From: Pseudoxanthomonas sp. JBR18
GTDB lineage: Bacteria; Pseudomonadota; Gammaproteobacteria; Xanthomonadales; Xanthomonadaceae
Assembly: GCF_028198165.1 (NCBI RefSeq)
Contig: NZ_CP116339.1
Coordinates: 4,099,001 to 4,163,000, forward strand
Direction of reading: 5' to 3'
DNA: 64,000 nucleotides
Below the pieces are notes generated by a model that saw nothing but the letters and a program-made list of their open reading frames with translations, ran no database searches and was not told where the DNA came from. A program made the translations under genes and the position numbers. This document shows, piece by piece, positions 55,317-63,438 of this stretch (positions are counted from its first letter, which is position 1; each line of letters starts with the position of its first letter).

Positions 55317-55849
55317 GCGGCGTGCTCCTCGGTCGTTTCACAAGTGGCCAGCAAGGCATCGAAGCGGCCCGGCGTCACCCGCCCGTGCAACTGCCCGTCC
55401 AGCAACATCGCCGGCGACAGGGCGCAGTTGCCCAGGCAATACACCGGTTCCAGGGTGAAGCGACCATCGGCGCTGTGATGTGCGCCGGCCGCAAGCCCGA
55501 GCCGGGCGCGGGCGTGGGCTTCCAGCGCCCGGGCGCCCATCGACTGGCACGCCTCGGCCCGGCACACCTGCACCAGGTGTGCGCCTGGCGGCGCGCTGCG
55601 GTAGTGGTGGTAGAAGCTCACCACGCCGTGCACGTCGGCCCGGGTCATGTTGAGCGCGGCGGCGATCGGCGCCACCGCGCCTTCGGGGACATGGCCCAAT
55701 GCGTCCTGCACCGCATGCAGGATCGGCAGCAGTGCGCCGGGACGGTCGCGATGTTCGGCGATGGCCGCCTCCACCGGACCGGCCAACGCGTCCTCCAGCG
55801 CCGGGACCACTTCGGTCACTGATTCGATATGCCTAGAGCGCTTGCCCAT
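55313..55849 (-). CDS. fdsG: NAD-dependent formate dehydrogenase gamma subunit
   Basis: 178 residues, NuoE-like. The 2Fe-2S cluster cysteines are Cys96, 101, 138 and 142 (VCRAEACQ; YCLGNCA). The N-terminal helical region carries LLPILHAVQDALGHVPEGAV. GAGGAG precedes the ATG at 55849. It completes the diaphorase unit with FdsB. Confidence 0.95.
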   Translation of the reverse strand: MGKRSRHIESVTEVVPALEDALAGPVEAAIAEHRDRPGALLPILHAVQDALGHVPEGAVAPIAAALNMTRADVHGVVSFYHHYRSAPPGAHLVQVCRAEACQSMGARALEAHARARLGLAAGAHHSADGRFTLEPVYCLGNCALSPAMLLDGQLHGRVTPGRFDALLATCETTEEHAA

Positions 55850-55871
55850 CGGTACGATCTCCTCTGCCCGA

Positions 55872-57533
55872 CTACATGAACAGTGCCGCGGCCTTCTTCA
55901 GGGCGATCCACACGCCGATCAGGAACGGCACGCCCACCGCCAGCCACGCCAGCATCCCGCCCAGCCCGAAGCCGCCACGGGCCACCTGCTCGGTCCCGGC
56001 GCCGGGGGTTGCGGTCTTGGCCAGCGCGCGCTCGGCGGCCAGTTCCTCCTCGCTCATGTAGTGCTTCTCGTTGACCGGGCGGACCAGCAGGTTGCAGACG
56101 AAGCCCACCAGCAGCAGGCCGGCCAGGATGTAGAGCGTGGTGTCGTAGACCAGGTTGGGCGCCATGCCGCGGTCCAGCTGGAACTGACGCAGGTTGGTGA
56201 TCAGCACCGGGCCGATGATGCCGGCCACCGACCAGGCGGTGAGCAAGCGACCGTGGATCGCGCCGACCATCTGCGTCCCGAAGATATCGGCCAGGTACGC
56301 CGGGATGGTGGCAAAGCCGCCGCCATACATGGTCAGCACCACGCACACGGCCACCACGAACAGCGCCGCGTAACCCAGGTGTCCCAGCGTGGGCATCAGG
56401 CAGTACAGCGCCATGCCCAGCACGAAGAACACGAAATAGGTGGTCTTGCGCCCGATGAAGTCCGACAGCGAGGCCCAGAACAACCGCCCCAGGCTGTTGA
56501 ACAGGCTGATCAGGCCAACCAGCCCGGCCGCCGCCGCAGCCACCGCCGCCTTCTGCTCGGTACTCAACTCGGTGCCGGCCGGCAGGCCCAGCAGGCCGCC
56601 GCCAAACACCTCCTGCAACATCGGCGAGGCCATCGCGATCACGCCGATGCCGGCGGTCACATTGAGGCACAGCACGCCCCAGATCAGCCAGAACTGTGGG
56701 GTGCGCCAAGCCTTGGACAGGTGCACGTGGCGCTGGGTGACCATGCGCGCGGCCTTGTCGCTGGCCGGCGGAGTCCAGCCGGCCGGGCGCCAGCCATCGG
56801 GGGCCACGCGGAAGCCGAACGCGCCGGCGCTCATCACCAGGAAGTAGATCGCGCCCATCACCATCAGCGTGGTCGCCACGCCGTTGCCGCCACCGGCGTT
56901 GAAGTGGCCCATCAACCACACCGCCAACGGCGCGCCGACCAGCGCGCCACCGCCGTAGCCCATGATCGCAAAGCCGGTGGCCATACCGCGCCGGTCGGGG
57001 AACCACTTGATCAGCGTGGACACCGGGGTGATGTAGCCCAGGCCCTGCCCCACGCCGCCGAGGATGCCGCAGCCCAGCCATACCAGCCACAGTTGGTGCA
57101 CGTAGACGCCGATGCCGCCCAGGATCATGCCGCCGCCCCAGCACAGCGCCGCGATGAAGCCGGCCTTGCGCGGGCCGGCATGCTCCAGCCAGCCGCCCCA
57201 GATGGCCGCCGAGATACCCAGCATCGCGATGAACAGCGTGAACACGATGCTCACCATCGGCACCGACCAGTTGCAGGTGGTGGTGGTCAGCTCACCCAGC
57301 ACCCCCAGGTTGGCGCAGCTGGCGGCCGCGCCATCGGCGCCGGCCAGCAGCTTGGTCATCGGCAGCCAGAACACGCTGAAGCCGTAGGCCATGCCGATGC
57401 ACAGATGGATGGCCAGCGCGGCCGGAGGCACCAGCCAGCGGTTGAAGCCCGCGCCGGCGATGATGCGTTCCTTGGACATCAGGCTCGGCGCTGCGCCGCG
57501 GGTCCCTGCAACTAAGTCTGGTGTGCTCGCCAT
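55872..57533 (-). CDS. OFA-family MFS transporter (oxalate/formate antiporter type)
   Basis: 553 residues from the ATG at 57533 (GGGAGGG site), 12 membrane segments. Family markers: FNRWLVPPAALAIHLCIGMA, GYITPVSTLIKWFPDRRGMA with GYGGGALVGAPLA, and LFNSLGRLFWASLSDFIGRK. A cytoplasmic MSEEELAAERALAK segment precedes a last hydrophobic helix. The fds genes follow after 22 bp, so it is the lead gene of the operon and the natural candidate for formate uptake or exchange, though the family also moves oxalate and lactate. Confidence 0.9.
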   Translation of the reverse strand: MASTPDLVAGTRGAAPSLMSKERIIAGAGFNRWLVPPAALAIHLCIGMAYGFSVFWLPMTKLLAGADGAAASCANLGVLGELTTTTCNWSVPMVSIVFTLFIAMLGISAAIWGGWLEHAGPRKAGFIAALCWGGGMILGGIGVYVHQLWLVWLGCGILGGVGQGLGYITPVSTLIKWFPDRRGMATGFAIMGYGGGALVGAPLAVWLMGHFNAGGGNGVATTLMVMGAIYFLVMSAGAFGFRVAPDGWRPAGWTPPASDKAARMVTQRHVHLSKAWRTPQFWLIWGVLCLNVTAGIGVIAMASPMLQEVFGGGLLGLPAGTELSTEQKAAVAAAAAGLVGLISLFNSLGRLFWASLSDFIGRKTTYFVFFVLGMALYCLMPTLGHLGYAALFVVAVCVVLTMYGGGFATIPAYLADIFGTQMVGAIHGRLLTAWSVAGIIGPVLITNLRQFQLDRGMAPNLVYDTTLYILAGLLLVGFVCNLLVRPVNEKHYMSEEELAAERALAKTATPGAGTEQVARGGFGLGGMLAWLAVGVPFLIGVWIALKKAAALFM

Positions 57534-57588
57534 GAACCCTCCCAAGGTCGATTGGCTGGCGGATCTACGGATCACCCGGACGATTCAA

Positions 57589-57630
57589 TATGTTCCAGAT
57601 GACATAAGGCGTATCGGACTCGTGACGAGT
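57589..57630. promoter_or_regulatory. Palindromes in the divergent formate-locus control region
   Basis: TATGT-N8-ACATA (57589-57606) and ACTCGT-G-ACGAGT (57618-57630, perfect 6-bp arms) lie in the 220-bp gap between the transporter-fds operon and the divergent ModE-like regulator gene. They are probable binding sites for that regulator. Confidence 0.5.
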
Positions 57631-57753
57631 TTAGTCGGGCATATTGACGCAATGCGGCGTTCCAAGACGCGCCATTGGTCGAATAATCGGCTCTGAACCA
57701 CCGATGGCACCGGCACACCGGCCGCGCTGCCCCGCACCACCGCGAGGTCATCC

Positions 57754-58854
57754 ATGTACAAGGTCGGCATCCGCCCGCAGTGGAGCGTTCAGACCGTCGA
57801 CGGTCGGGAGTTGCCCGCGCGCCTGATCGAACTGCTGGTCGCCGTGCGCGCGTCCGGTTCGCTGGCGGCGGCGAGCCGCGAGATCGGCCTGTCCTATCGC
57901 TATGCCTGGGGACTGCTGCGCCAGGCCCAGGCCCTGTTCGGCGTACCGCTGCTGCGCTCGCAGCGTGGACGTGGCGCCGTGCTGACCCCGCTGGGCGAGC
58001 GTCTGGTCTGGGCGGACAACCGCATCGCTGCGCGCCTGTCGCCCATGCTCGACAGCCTGGCCACCGAACTGGAGGCCGAGTTGTCGCGCAACCTGACCTG
58101 CGAGACCACGCCACTGCGCCTGCATGCCTCGCATGGCTTCGGCGTGGAGATGCTGCGCAAGACCCTGGCCGCCGCCGACCAGCCCCTGGACCTGAAGTAC
58201 CGCAGCCCGGACGACGCCCTGACCGCGCTGCGTGCCGGCGCCTGCGACCTGGCAGGCCTGCACCTGCCCATCGGCGGCCTGGAGGGCGAATTGCTGCGTC
58301 ATTACCTGGACCGGCTGGATCCGCTCGGGGACCGGGTCATCCACCTGGCCATGCGGCGGCAGGGATTGGTGGTGGCGCCTGGCAACCCCAAGCGCCTGCG
58401 CGTGCTCAGCGACCTGCTGCGTGATGATGTGCGCTTCATCCATCGCCAGCCGGGCTCGGGCACGCGCCTGTTGCTGGAATGCATGCTGGCCCGCGAGGGC
58501 CTGCCCCTGTCGGCGATCCACGGCTGCGATGCCGAGGAACTGACCCATGCCGCGGTCGCCGCGTATGTGGCCAGCGGCCTGGCCGACGTGGGCCTGGCGC
58601 TGGAACCGCCGGCGCGCCGCTACGGGCTGGATTTCGTGCCGTTGATCACCGAGCACTACTTCTTCCTGTGTCAGGCGCGCAGCCTGGATGACCATCAACT
58701 GCAGCCGGTACTGGACCTGCTACGCAGCGACGGCTTCCGACACGAGCTGGGACAGTTGCCTGGCTACGACCCCAGCTACTGCGGCACGGTGCAGATGCTG
58801 GGCGATGCCTTCCCGTCGATGGCCGAGCGCAAACCCGTACCCACCCTCCCGTAG
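57754..58854 (+). CDS. ModE-like regulator with periplasmic-binding-type effector domain
   Basis: 366 residues. The N-terminal ModE/LysR-type winged helix (LIELLVAVRASGSLAAASRE, then IGLSYRYAWGLL, ~24-56) has the SYRYAWGLL motif of ModE-like proteins. The rest is a substrate-binding-protein-like domain (FIHRQPGSGTRLLLECMLAR; YVASGLADVGLALEPPARRY). Divergent from the molybdenum formate dehydrogenase operon, it is expected to control it in response to formate, molybdate or a cofactor-related ligand. Its TAG stop lies inside the first GTAG repeat, so the C-terminal end may have been set by that element. Confidence 0.88.
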   Translation: MYKVGIRPQWSVQTVDGRELPARLIELLVAVRASGSLAAASREIGLSYRYAWGLLRQAQALFGVPLLRSQRGRGAVLTPLGERLVWADNRIAARLSPMLDSLATELEAELSRNLTCETTPLRLHASHGFGVEMLRKTLAAADQPLDLKYRSPDDALTALRAGACDLAGLHLPIGGLEGELLRHYLDRLDPLGDRVIHLAMRRQGLVVAPGNPKRLRVLSDLLRDDVRFIHRQPGSGTRLLLECMLAREGLPLSAIHGCDAEELTHAAVAAYVASGLADVGLALEPPARRYGLDFVPLITEHYFFLCQARSLDDHQLQPVLDLLRSDGFRHELGQLPGYDPSYCGTVQMLGDAFPSMAERKPVPTLP

Positions 58855-59016
58855 AGCGGAGCTCGCTCCGCTGCGGCTTTCCCGAACATCCGACCTGTAG
58901 AGCGGACCTTGGTCCGCTGGGGCATTCCCGAACATCCGACCTGTAGAGCGGACCTTGGTCCGCTGGGGCTTTCCCGAAAACCTGACCGAAGAGCAGCGGA
59001 GCAAGCTCCGCTCTAC
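58851..59016. repeat. REP array A: three direct 46-bp units and an inverted arm
   Basis: GTAGAGCGG... units begin at 58851, 58897 and 58943 (46-bp period; each a palindrome followed by a CCCGAACATCCGACCT spacer or close variant). An inverted arm, AGCGGAGCAAGCTCCGCTCTAC in two parts, ends at 59016. The last base of the upstream gene's stop codon is within the first unit. Confidence 0.9.
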
Positions 59017-59033
59017 GCGCGGCTCTGGGCGAT

Positions 59034-59106
59034 CGCAACACGCCGGCCTCGCGCAGAGCTGCCTGCCCTTGACGTGGTTGGCCGGCGCCGGCTCGGTCAT
59101 CTGCAG
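59034..59106 (-). pseudogene. Decayed duplicate of the dapA 3' end
   Basis: Aligned with the true dapA 3' end (59271-59344), 59035-59056 matches 59272-59293 in 21 of 22 bases and 59075-59100 matches 59313-59338 in 23 of 26; the middle differs and has a 1-base indel. The counterpart of the dapA stop is lost. It lies between two REP arrays in the same order as at the real gene end. Confidence 0.85.
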
Positions 59107-59132
59107 CTGCGCGGCGCTCCCGAACATCCCGT

Positions 59133-59252
59133 GTAGAGCGGAGCTCGCTCCGCTGCGGCCTCCCCGAACATCCGACCTGTAGAGCGGACCTTGGTCCGCT
59201 GGGGCTTTCCCGAAAACCCGACGGACGAACAGCGGAGCAAGCTCCGCTCTAC
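59133..59252. repeat. REP array B: two direct units and an inverted arm
   Basis: GTAG units begin at 59133 and 59179 (46-bp period) and an inverted arm spans 59231-59252, 15 bp before the dapA stop. Array A is the same layout shifted by 236 bp (58897/58943/58995), showing a tandem duplication. Confidence 0.9.
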
Positions 59253-59266
59253 ACGCGGTTTTGGGG

Positions 59267-60166
59267 TTATTGCAGCACGCCGGCCTCGCGCAGGGCGGAC
59301 TCGACCTTGGCCTGGTTGGCCGGCTCCAACTCGGTCATGGGCAGACGCAGCGCACCACCGCAATGGCCCAGGCGCGAGACGGCCCACTTCACCGGGATCG
59401 GGTTGGCCTCCACGAACAGCTGCCTGTGCAGCGGCAGCAGCCGCATCTGGATCGCCATGGCGGTGGCGGCATCGCCGGCGATGGCGGCCATGCACAACGC
59501 ATGCATCAGGCGCGGGGCGACGTTGGCAGTAACGCTTACATTGCCATGGCCACCACAGAGCATCAGCGCCACGGCGGTGCCGTCATCGCCGGAGTAGATC
59601 GAGAAGCCCTCCGGCGCCTCGCGGATCAGCCACTGCGCACGTTCGATATTCCCGGTGGCTTCCTTGATGCCGACGATGCCCGGCAGCTGGGCCAGGCGCA
59701 GCACGGTGTCGTGCTGCAGATCGGCGACGGTGCGGCCGGGCACGTTGTACAGGATGATCGGCAGGTCGCCGGTGGCTTCGGCGATGGCGGCGAAGTGGCG
59801 GTACTGCCCTTCCTGCCCGGGCTTGTTGTAGTACGGCACCACCTGCAGTTGGCTGTCGGCGCCGACCTCGCGCGCGAACTTCGCCAACGCGATCGCCTCG
59901 GCGGTCGAATTGCCGCCACAGCCGGCCATCACCGGCACGCGCCCCGCGGCCTGCTCGACGGCGACGCGGATGATCTCGCAGTGCTCGTCCACGTCCACCG
60001 TGGGCGACTCGCCGGTGGTGCCGACCACGCCGATGCAATCGGTGCCTTCGGCCACGTGCCAGTCCACCAGTTTGCGCAAGGCGGCGTAGTCGACGCTGCC
60101 GTCCTGGTGCATGGGGGTGACGAGCGCGACGATGCTGCCGCGCAGGGGGGCGTGGGAAGTGGTCAT
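59267..60166 (-). CDS. dapA: 4-hydroxy-tetrahydrodipicolinate synthase
   Basis: 299 residues. Schiff-base Lys168 lies in [11 protein letters not shown]; the pyruvate-site [11 protein letters not shown] and Tyr140 in LYNVPGRT are intact. It condenses pyruvate with aspartate semialdehyde in lysine and diaminopimelate synthesis. It is a single gene with a REP array directly after its stop. The ATG at 60166 has a weak ribosome site. Confidence 0.95.
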   Translation of the reverse strand: MTTSHAPLRGSIVALVTPMHQDGSVDYAALRKLVDWHVAEGTDCIGVVGTTGESPTVDVDEHCEIIRVAVEQAAGRVPVMAGCGGNSTAEAIALAKFAREVGADSQLQVVPYYNKPGQEGQYRHFAAIAEATGDLPIILYNVPGRTVADLQHDTVLRLAQLPGIVGIKEATGNIERAQWLIREAPEGFSIYSGDDGTAVALMLCGGHGNVSVTANVAPRLMHALCMAAIAGDAATAMAIQMRLLPLHRQLFVEANPIPVKWAVSRLGHCGGALRLPMTELEPANQAKVESALREAGVLQ

Positions 60167-60244
60167 GAAGGCAACGAGAAAGTGACGGACGGAAAGAGCG
60201 CCGATTCTAAGCGCCGCGGCGCGCCATCGCGCGCTTCCAGGACG

Positions 60245-60261
60245 TGTTTTGGCGCAAAACA
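60245..60261. promoter_or_regulatory. Palindrome between dapA and the VOC gene
   Basis: TGTTTTG-GCG-CAAAACA has perfect 7-bp arms and lies in the 201-bp divergent gap. It may be an operator for either gene. Confidence 0.4.
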
Positions 60262-60367
60262 GGCAGTGTCAAATGCAACCATCCGCCTTGTCGATTTCGC
60301 GCACGCTGCACCGTCGTGTCATCGAAAGCGCATCGCTGCGCGCCCACTCGCCCAAGGAGAAACGCCT

Positions 60368-60847
60368 GTGATCCCCAAGAACCTGATCTGCCTGTGGTAC
60401 GACGGCACCGCGCTGGAAGCGGCCGAGTTCTACACCAGGACCTTCCCCGACAGCCACCTCGGCCCGGTGCATCGGGCGCCATCGGACTTTCCGTCCGGCA
60501 AGGCGGGTGACGTACTGACCGTGGAGTTCACCGTGGTCGGCATCCCGTGCCTGGGGCTCAATGGCGGCCCGATGTTCAAGCACAGCGAGGCGTTCTCGTT
60601 CCAGGTCGCCACCGAGGACCAAGCCGAAACCGATCGGCTATGGAACGCGATCGTGGACAACGGCGGACAGGAGAGCGACTGCGGCTGGTGCAAGGACCGC
60701 TGGGGCCTGTCGTGGCAGATCACCCCGCGCGCCCTGACCGAAGGCGTGACCGATGCGGACCCGGCTGTTGCCAGGCGCGTGTTCGAGGCGATGATGACGA
60801 TGCGCAAGATCGACGTGGCCCGGATCCAAGCCGCGCGACGCGGCTGA
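60368..60847 (+). CDS. VOC-superfamily (PhnB-like) protein
   Basis: 159 residues from a GTG at 60368 preceded by AAGGAGA. KNLICLWYDGTALEAAEFYT and the later CGWCKDRWGLSWQITPRAL identify the '3-demethylubiquinone-9 methyltransferase' family PF06983, a glyoxalase-fold group with no proven methyltransferase activity. The function is unknown. It is a single gene. Confidence 0.88.
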   Translation: MIPKNLICLWYDGTALEAAEFYTRTFPDSHLGPVHRAPSDFPSGKAGDVLTVEFTVVGIPCLGLNGGPMFKHSEAFSFQVATEDQAETDRLWNAIVDNGGQESDCGWCKDRWGLSWQITPRALTEGVTDADPAVARRVFEAMMTMRKIDVARIQAARRG

Positions 60848-60921
60848 GCGCATTCCTCAAGCAGACCCCCTGCCCGCCTCGCGGCGGACAAGGGGCCCGG
60901 TTCACTCCCAGCGGATCGCGC

Positions 60922-63438
60922 TCAGCGCTGAGGCAGCGCGTAGGCGACCACGTCGTTGCCACGCTTGGTCTTCATGAAGTGGTGACCGGTGGCGGTGATG
61001 ACCACGTACTCGCGGCCGTTCTGCTCGTAGATCATCGGCATGGCCTGGCCCCCGGCCGGGAGCGGCGCGGTCCACAGGGTCTTGCCGGTGTTGATGTCGA
61101 TCGCGTGCAGCAGGTCATCGGTCGCTGCGGCGATGAAGATCAGGCCGGACTTGGTCACCACCGAGCCGCCGTTGTTGGGCGTGCCGATATTGATCGGCAA
61201 GCCACTGGAGATGCCCCAAGGGCCGTTCTTGCGGGCGGTGCCGAAGGGGCGGTCCCACACGGTGCGACCGGTGCGGATGTCGATGGCCCGGATCCCGCCG
61301 TAAGGCGGCTCGGTGCACAGCATGCCGGTGTACTTCAGCTGCCAACCGGCATTGACGTCCACGGCGACCGGCAGGCCTGCCTGCGGATCGCCCGCGCCTT
61401 CGGCCTGGGCATCGGCGTGCGGATCGTTGATCACGTCCTTGGCATGCCAGCCCAGCGCATTGGCCTTCGCCCGCGTGACCAGCTTGTTGTAGTTGGCCAT
61501 GTCGTTGTAGTTGGCGATGATCAGGCCGCGGGCCGGATCAAGCGCCACCCCGCCCCAATCGATGCCACCGTTGTAGCTTGGGTAATCGATGATCGGGTGC
61601 TTGACGCTGGGCGGCGTGAACTCACCGCGGTAGTCGGCCTGCTGGTACTGGATGCGGCACACCAACTGGTCGATCGGGGTCAGGCCCCAGGTCTTGGCCG
61701 GGGTCAGCTCGGGCTGGGCCACAGTGGCAAACTTGGAGAACGGCTGGGTCTTGCTGCGCTCGCTGGGCTCATAGCCGCCCTGCGGTGCCGGACGTTCTTC
61801 CACGCCGAACAAGGGTTTGCCGGTCTTGCGGTTGAGGACATAGATCTCCCCGTTCTTGGTCGGGAAGAGAATCGCCGGCACCCGGGTGCCGTCCTTCTGC
61901 GGATAGTCCACCAGGGTCGGTGACGCGCCCGGGTCGTAATCCCACACATCGTTATGGGTGTTCTGGAAGGTCCACACCGGCTTGCCGGTCTCGATATCCA
62001 GCGCCGTCAACGAAGGCGAATACTTCTTCTCGGCGGGCGTGCGGCTACTGGAGTAGTAGTCGCCCGAAGCATTGCCCACCGGCAGGTAGACCATGCCCAG
62101 CGTGTCGTCGCCGGTGAAGGAGGTCCACACGTCCGGCGAACCACGCTTGTAAGCGTCGTCGTGATCGCGCGGTGCGGTGTTCTCCGGATCGGCCGCGTCC
62201 CAGGCCCACTTCAGCTTGCCGGTGTGCACGTCGTAGGCCTTGGTTACCCCGGCCGGGCCGAAGGCACGCTGGCCATCGACGGTCTCGTGCCCCACCACGA
62301 TGGTGTCGCGGATCACCGCTGGTGGGCTCGAGATGGCCACATACCCGTGGTAAACCTTGCCCATGTCGACAGTGATATCCACCTGGCCGTTTCTGCCGAA
62401 GTCGCTGCAGCGCTTGCCGGTCTGCGGGTCGAGTTCGATGACGCGACCGTCCAGGGTGCCCATGATCAGGCGGGACGTGCAGGCCTGCGGGGCAGCGCCT
62501 GCGACAGGCGTCGCAGGTGCGGCAGGTGTCTCATTCGCGGCCGCTGTGGACGTCTCGGTCGCCGGAGCCGTCGCCCGGTCGACGGGTGTCTGCGGGGCGG
62601 CGCCGGTGTCGGTGTAGTAGGCCATGGAGCGGCACGAGGGGGTGTAAGGCACGGATGTGGCCTTGACCCCCGGGTCGAAGGTCCACTTGGTCTTGCCCGT
62701 TGCCGCATCCAGCGCCGCGACCTTGTTGAGGTAACCGCACACATACAGCGTGTCGCCGATCTTGAGCGGGGTGTTCTGGACGCCCCAGCGACCATCGGTG
62801 GGCACCTCGCCCACCTGGGCGGTCCAGGCCATCTGGAGGTTCTTGACGTTGTCCGGCGTGATCTGGGTGGCGGTGGTGTAGCGGTCGGTCGCCTGGTTGC
62901 CGCCGTAGGCGGGCCAGTCGCTCGAAGGCAGTGCGCCGTCCACGCTCGAACCGGTCTGGGCGGTGAAGTCGGCATCGCCGGCCGTCGGCACATTGGACGC
63001 TTCGGTCACGTGATGCGGCGCGAACGCCAGGCCCCCGGCGACCAGGAAGGCGGCCACGAGCACAGCGGTGATGCCGCCGGCCTTGGCGCGCGATAAACCC
63101 GCATGCAGCCCCGGCAGCAGTAGGGAGAACCAGATCGCGAAGACCAGCACCAGCGCAAAGCGCGGCACCCAGCCCCAGTAGTCCAAGCCGGATTCCCAGA
63201 TCGTGAACAACAAAGTGATTACGAACAGCGCGCCAAACCAGAGCGTGGCACTGGCTTTACGGCGCCATAGCGCTACCGCACTGCCCACGCTGAGCAGGCC
63301 GGCGACCAGGTAATACCAGCTGCCGCCAAGTGCGATCAGCCAAGCGCCGCCAATCGTCAGGAAAAGGCCGAATGCGCATAGACACAGCGCGAGAAGCCAA
63401 CGACCCACGCGCATGGGAGTTGTCTCGGTTTTAAGCAT
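60922..63438 (-). CDS. gcd: Membrane-bound PQQ-dependent glucose dehydrogenase
   Basis: 838 residues from the ATG at 63438 (AAGGA site). About five N-terminal membrane helices (13-140) anchor an eight-bladed PQQ propeller starting at DWPAYGGNQATDRYTTATQI. The tryptophan-docking repeats TGKTKWTFDPG, TGKPVWTFQNTHNDVWDYD and TGKTLWTAPLP are clear. It oxidises glucose to gluconolactone in the periplasm and feeds ubiquinone. Residues ~279-319 are an Ala/Pro/Thr-rich insertion in the second-third blade region not usual for the family. Confidence 0.95.
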   Translation of the reverse strand: MLKTETTPMRVGRWLLALCLCAFGLFLTIGGAWLIALGGSWYYLVAGLLSVGSAVALWRRKASATLWFGALFVITLLFTIWESGLDYWGWVPRFALVLVFAIWFSLLLPGLHAGLSRAKAGGITAVLVAAFLVAGGLAFAPHHVTEASNVPTAGDADFTAQTGSSVDGALPSSDWPAYGGNQATDRYTTATQITPDNVKNLQMAWTAQVGEVPTDGRWGVQNTPLKIGDTLYVCGYLNKVAALDAATGKTKWTFDPGVKATSVPYTPSCRSMAYYTDTGAAPQTPVDRATAPATETSTAAANETPAAPATPVAGAAPQACTSRLIMGTLDGRVIELDPQTGKRCSDFGRNGQVDITVDMGKVYHGYVAISSPPAVIRDTIVVGHETVDGQRAFGPAGVTKAYDVHTGKLKWAWDAADPENTAPRDHDDAYKRGSPDVWTSFTGDDTLGMVYLPVGNASGDYYSSSRTPAEKKYSPSLTALDIETGKPVWTFQNTHNDVWDYDPGASPTLVDYPQKDGTRVPAILFPTKNGEIYVLNRKTGKPLFGVEERPAPQGGYEPSERSKTQPFSKFATVAQPELTPAKTWGLTPIDQLVCRIQYQQADYRGEFTPPSVKHPIIDYPSYNGGIDWGGVALDPARGLIIANYNDMANYNKLVTRAKANALGWHAKDVINDPHADAQAEGAGDPQAGLPVAVDVNAGWQLKYTGMLCTEPPYGGIRAIDIRTGRTVWDRPFGTARKNGPWGISSGLPINIGTPNNGGSVVTKSGLIFIAAATDDLLHAIDINTGKTLWTAPLPAGGQAMPMIYEQNGREYVVITATGHHFMKTKRGNDVVAYALPQR

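Noticed and set aside
58851..59252. Evenly spaced 46-bp repeats, at first sight CRISPR-like
   Set aside because: Units are palindromic REP elements with conserved spacers, include inverted arms, and no cas genes are near.
60169..60367. Extension of the VOC gene upstream of its GTG
   Set aside because: The frame stays open through the dapA antisense region, but AAGGAGA directly before the GTG and the family N-terminus both mark the start at 60368.
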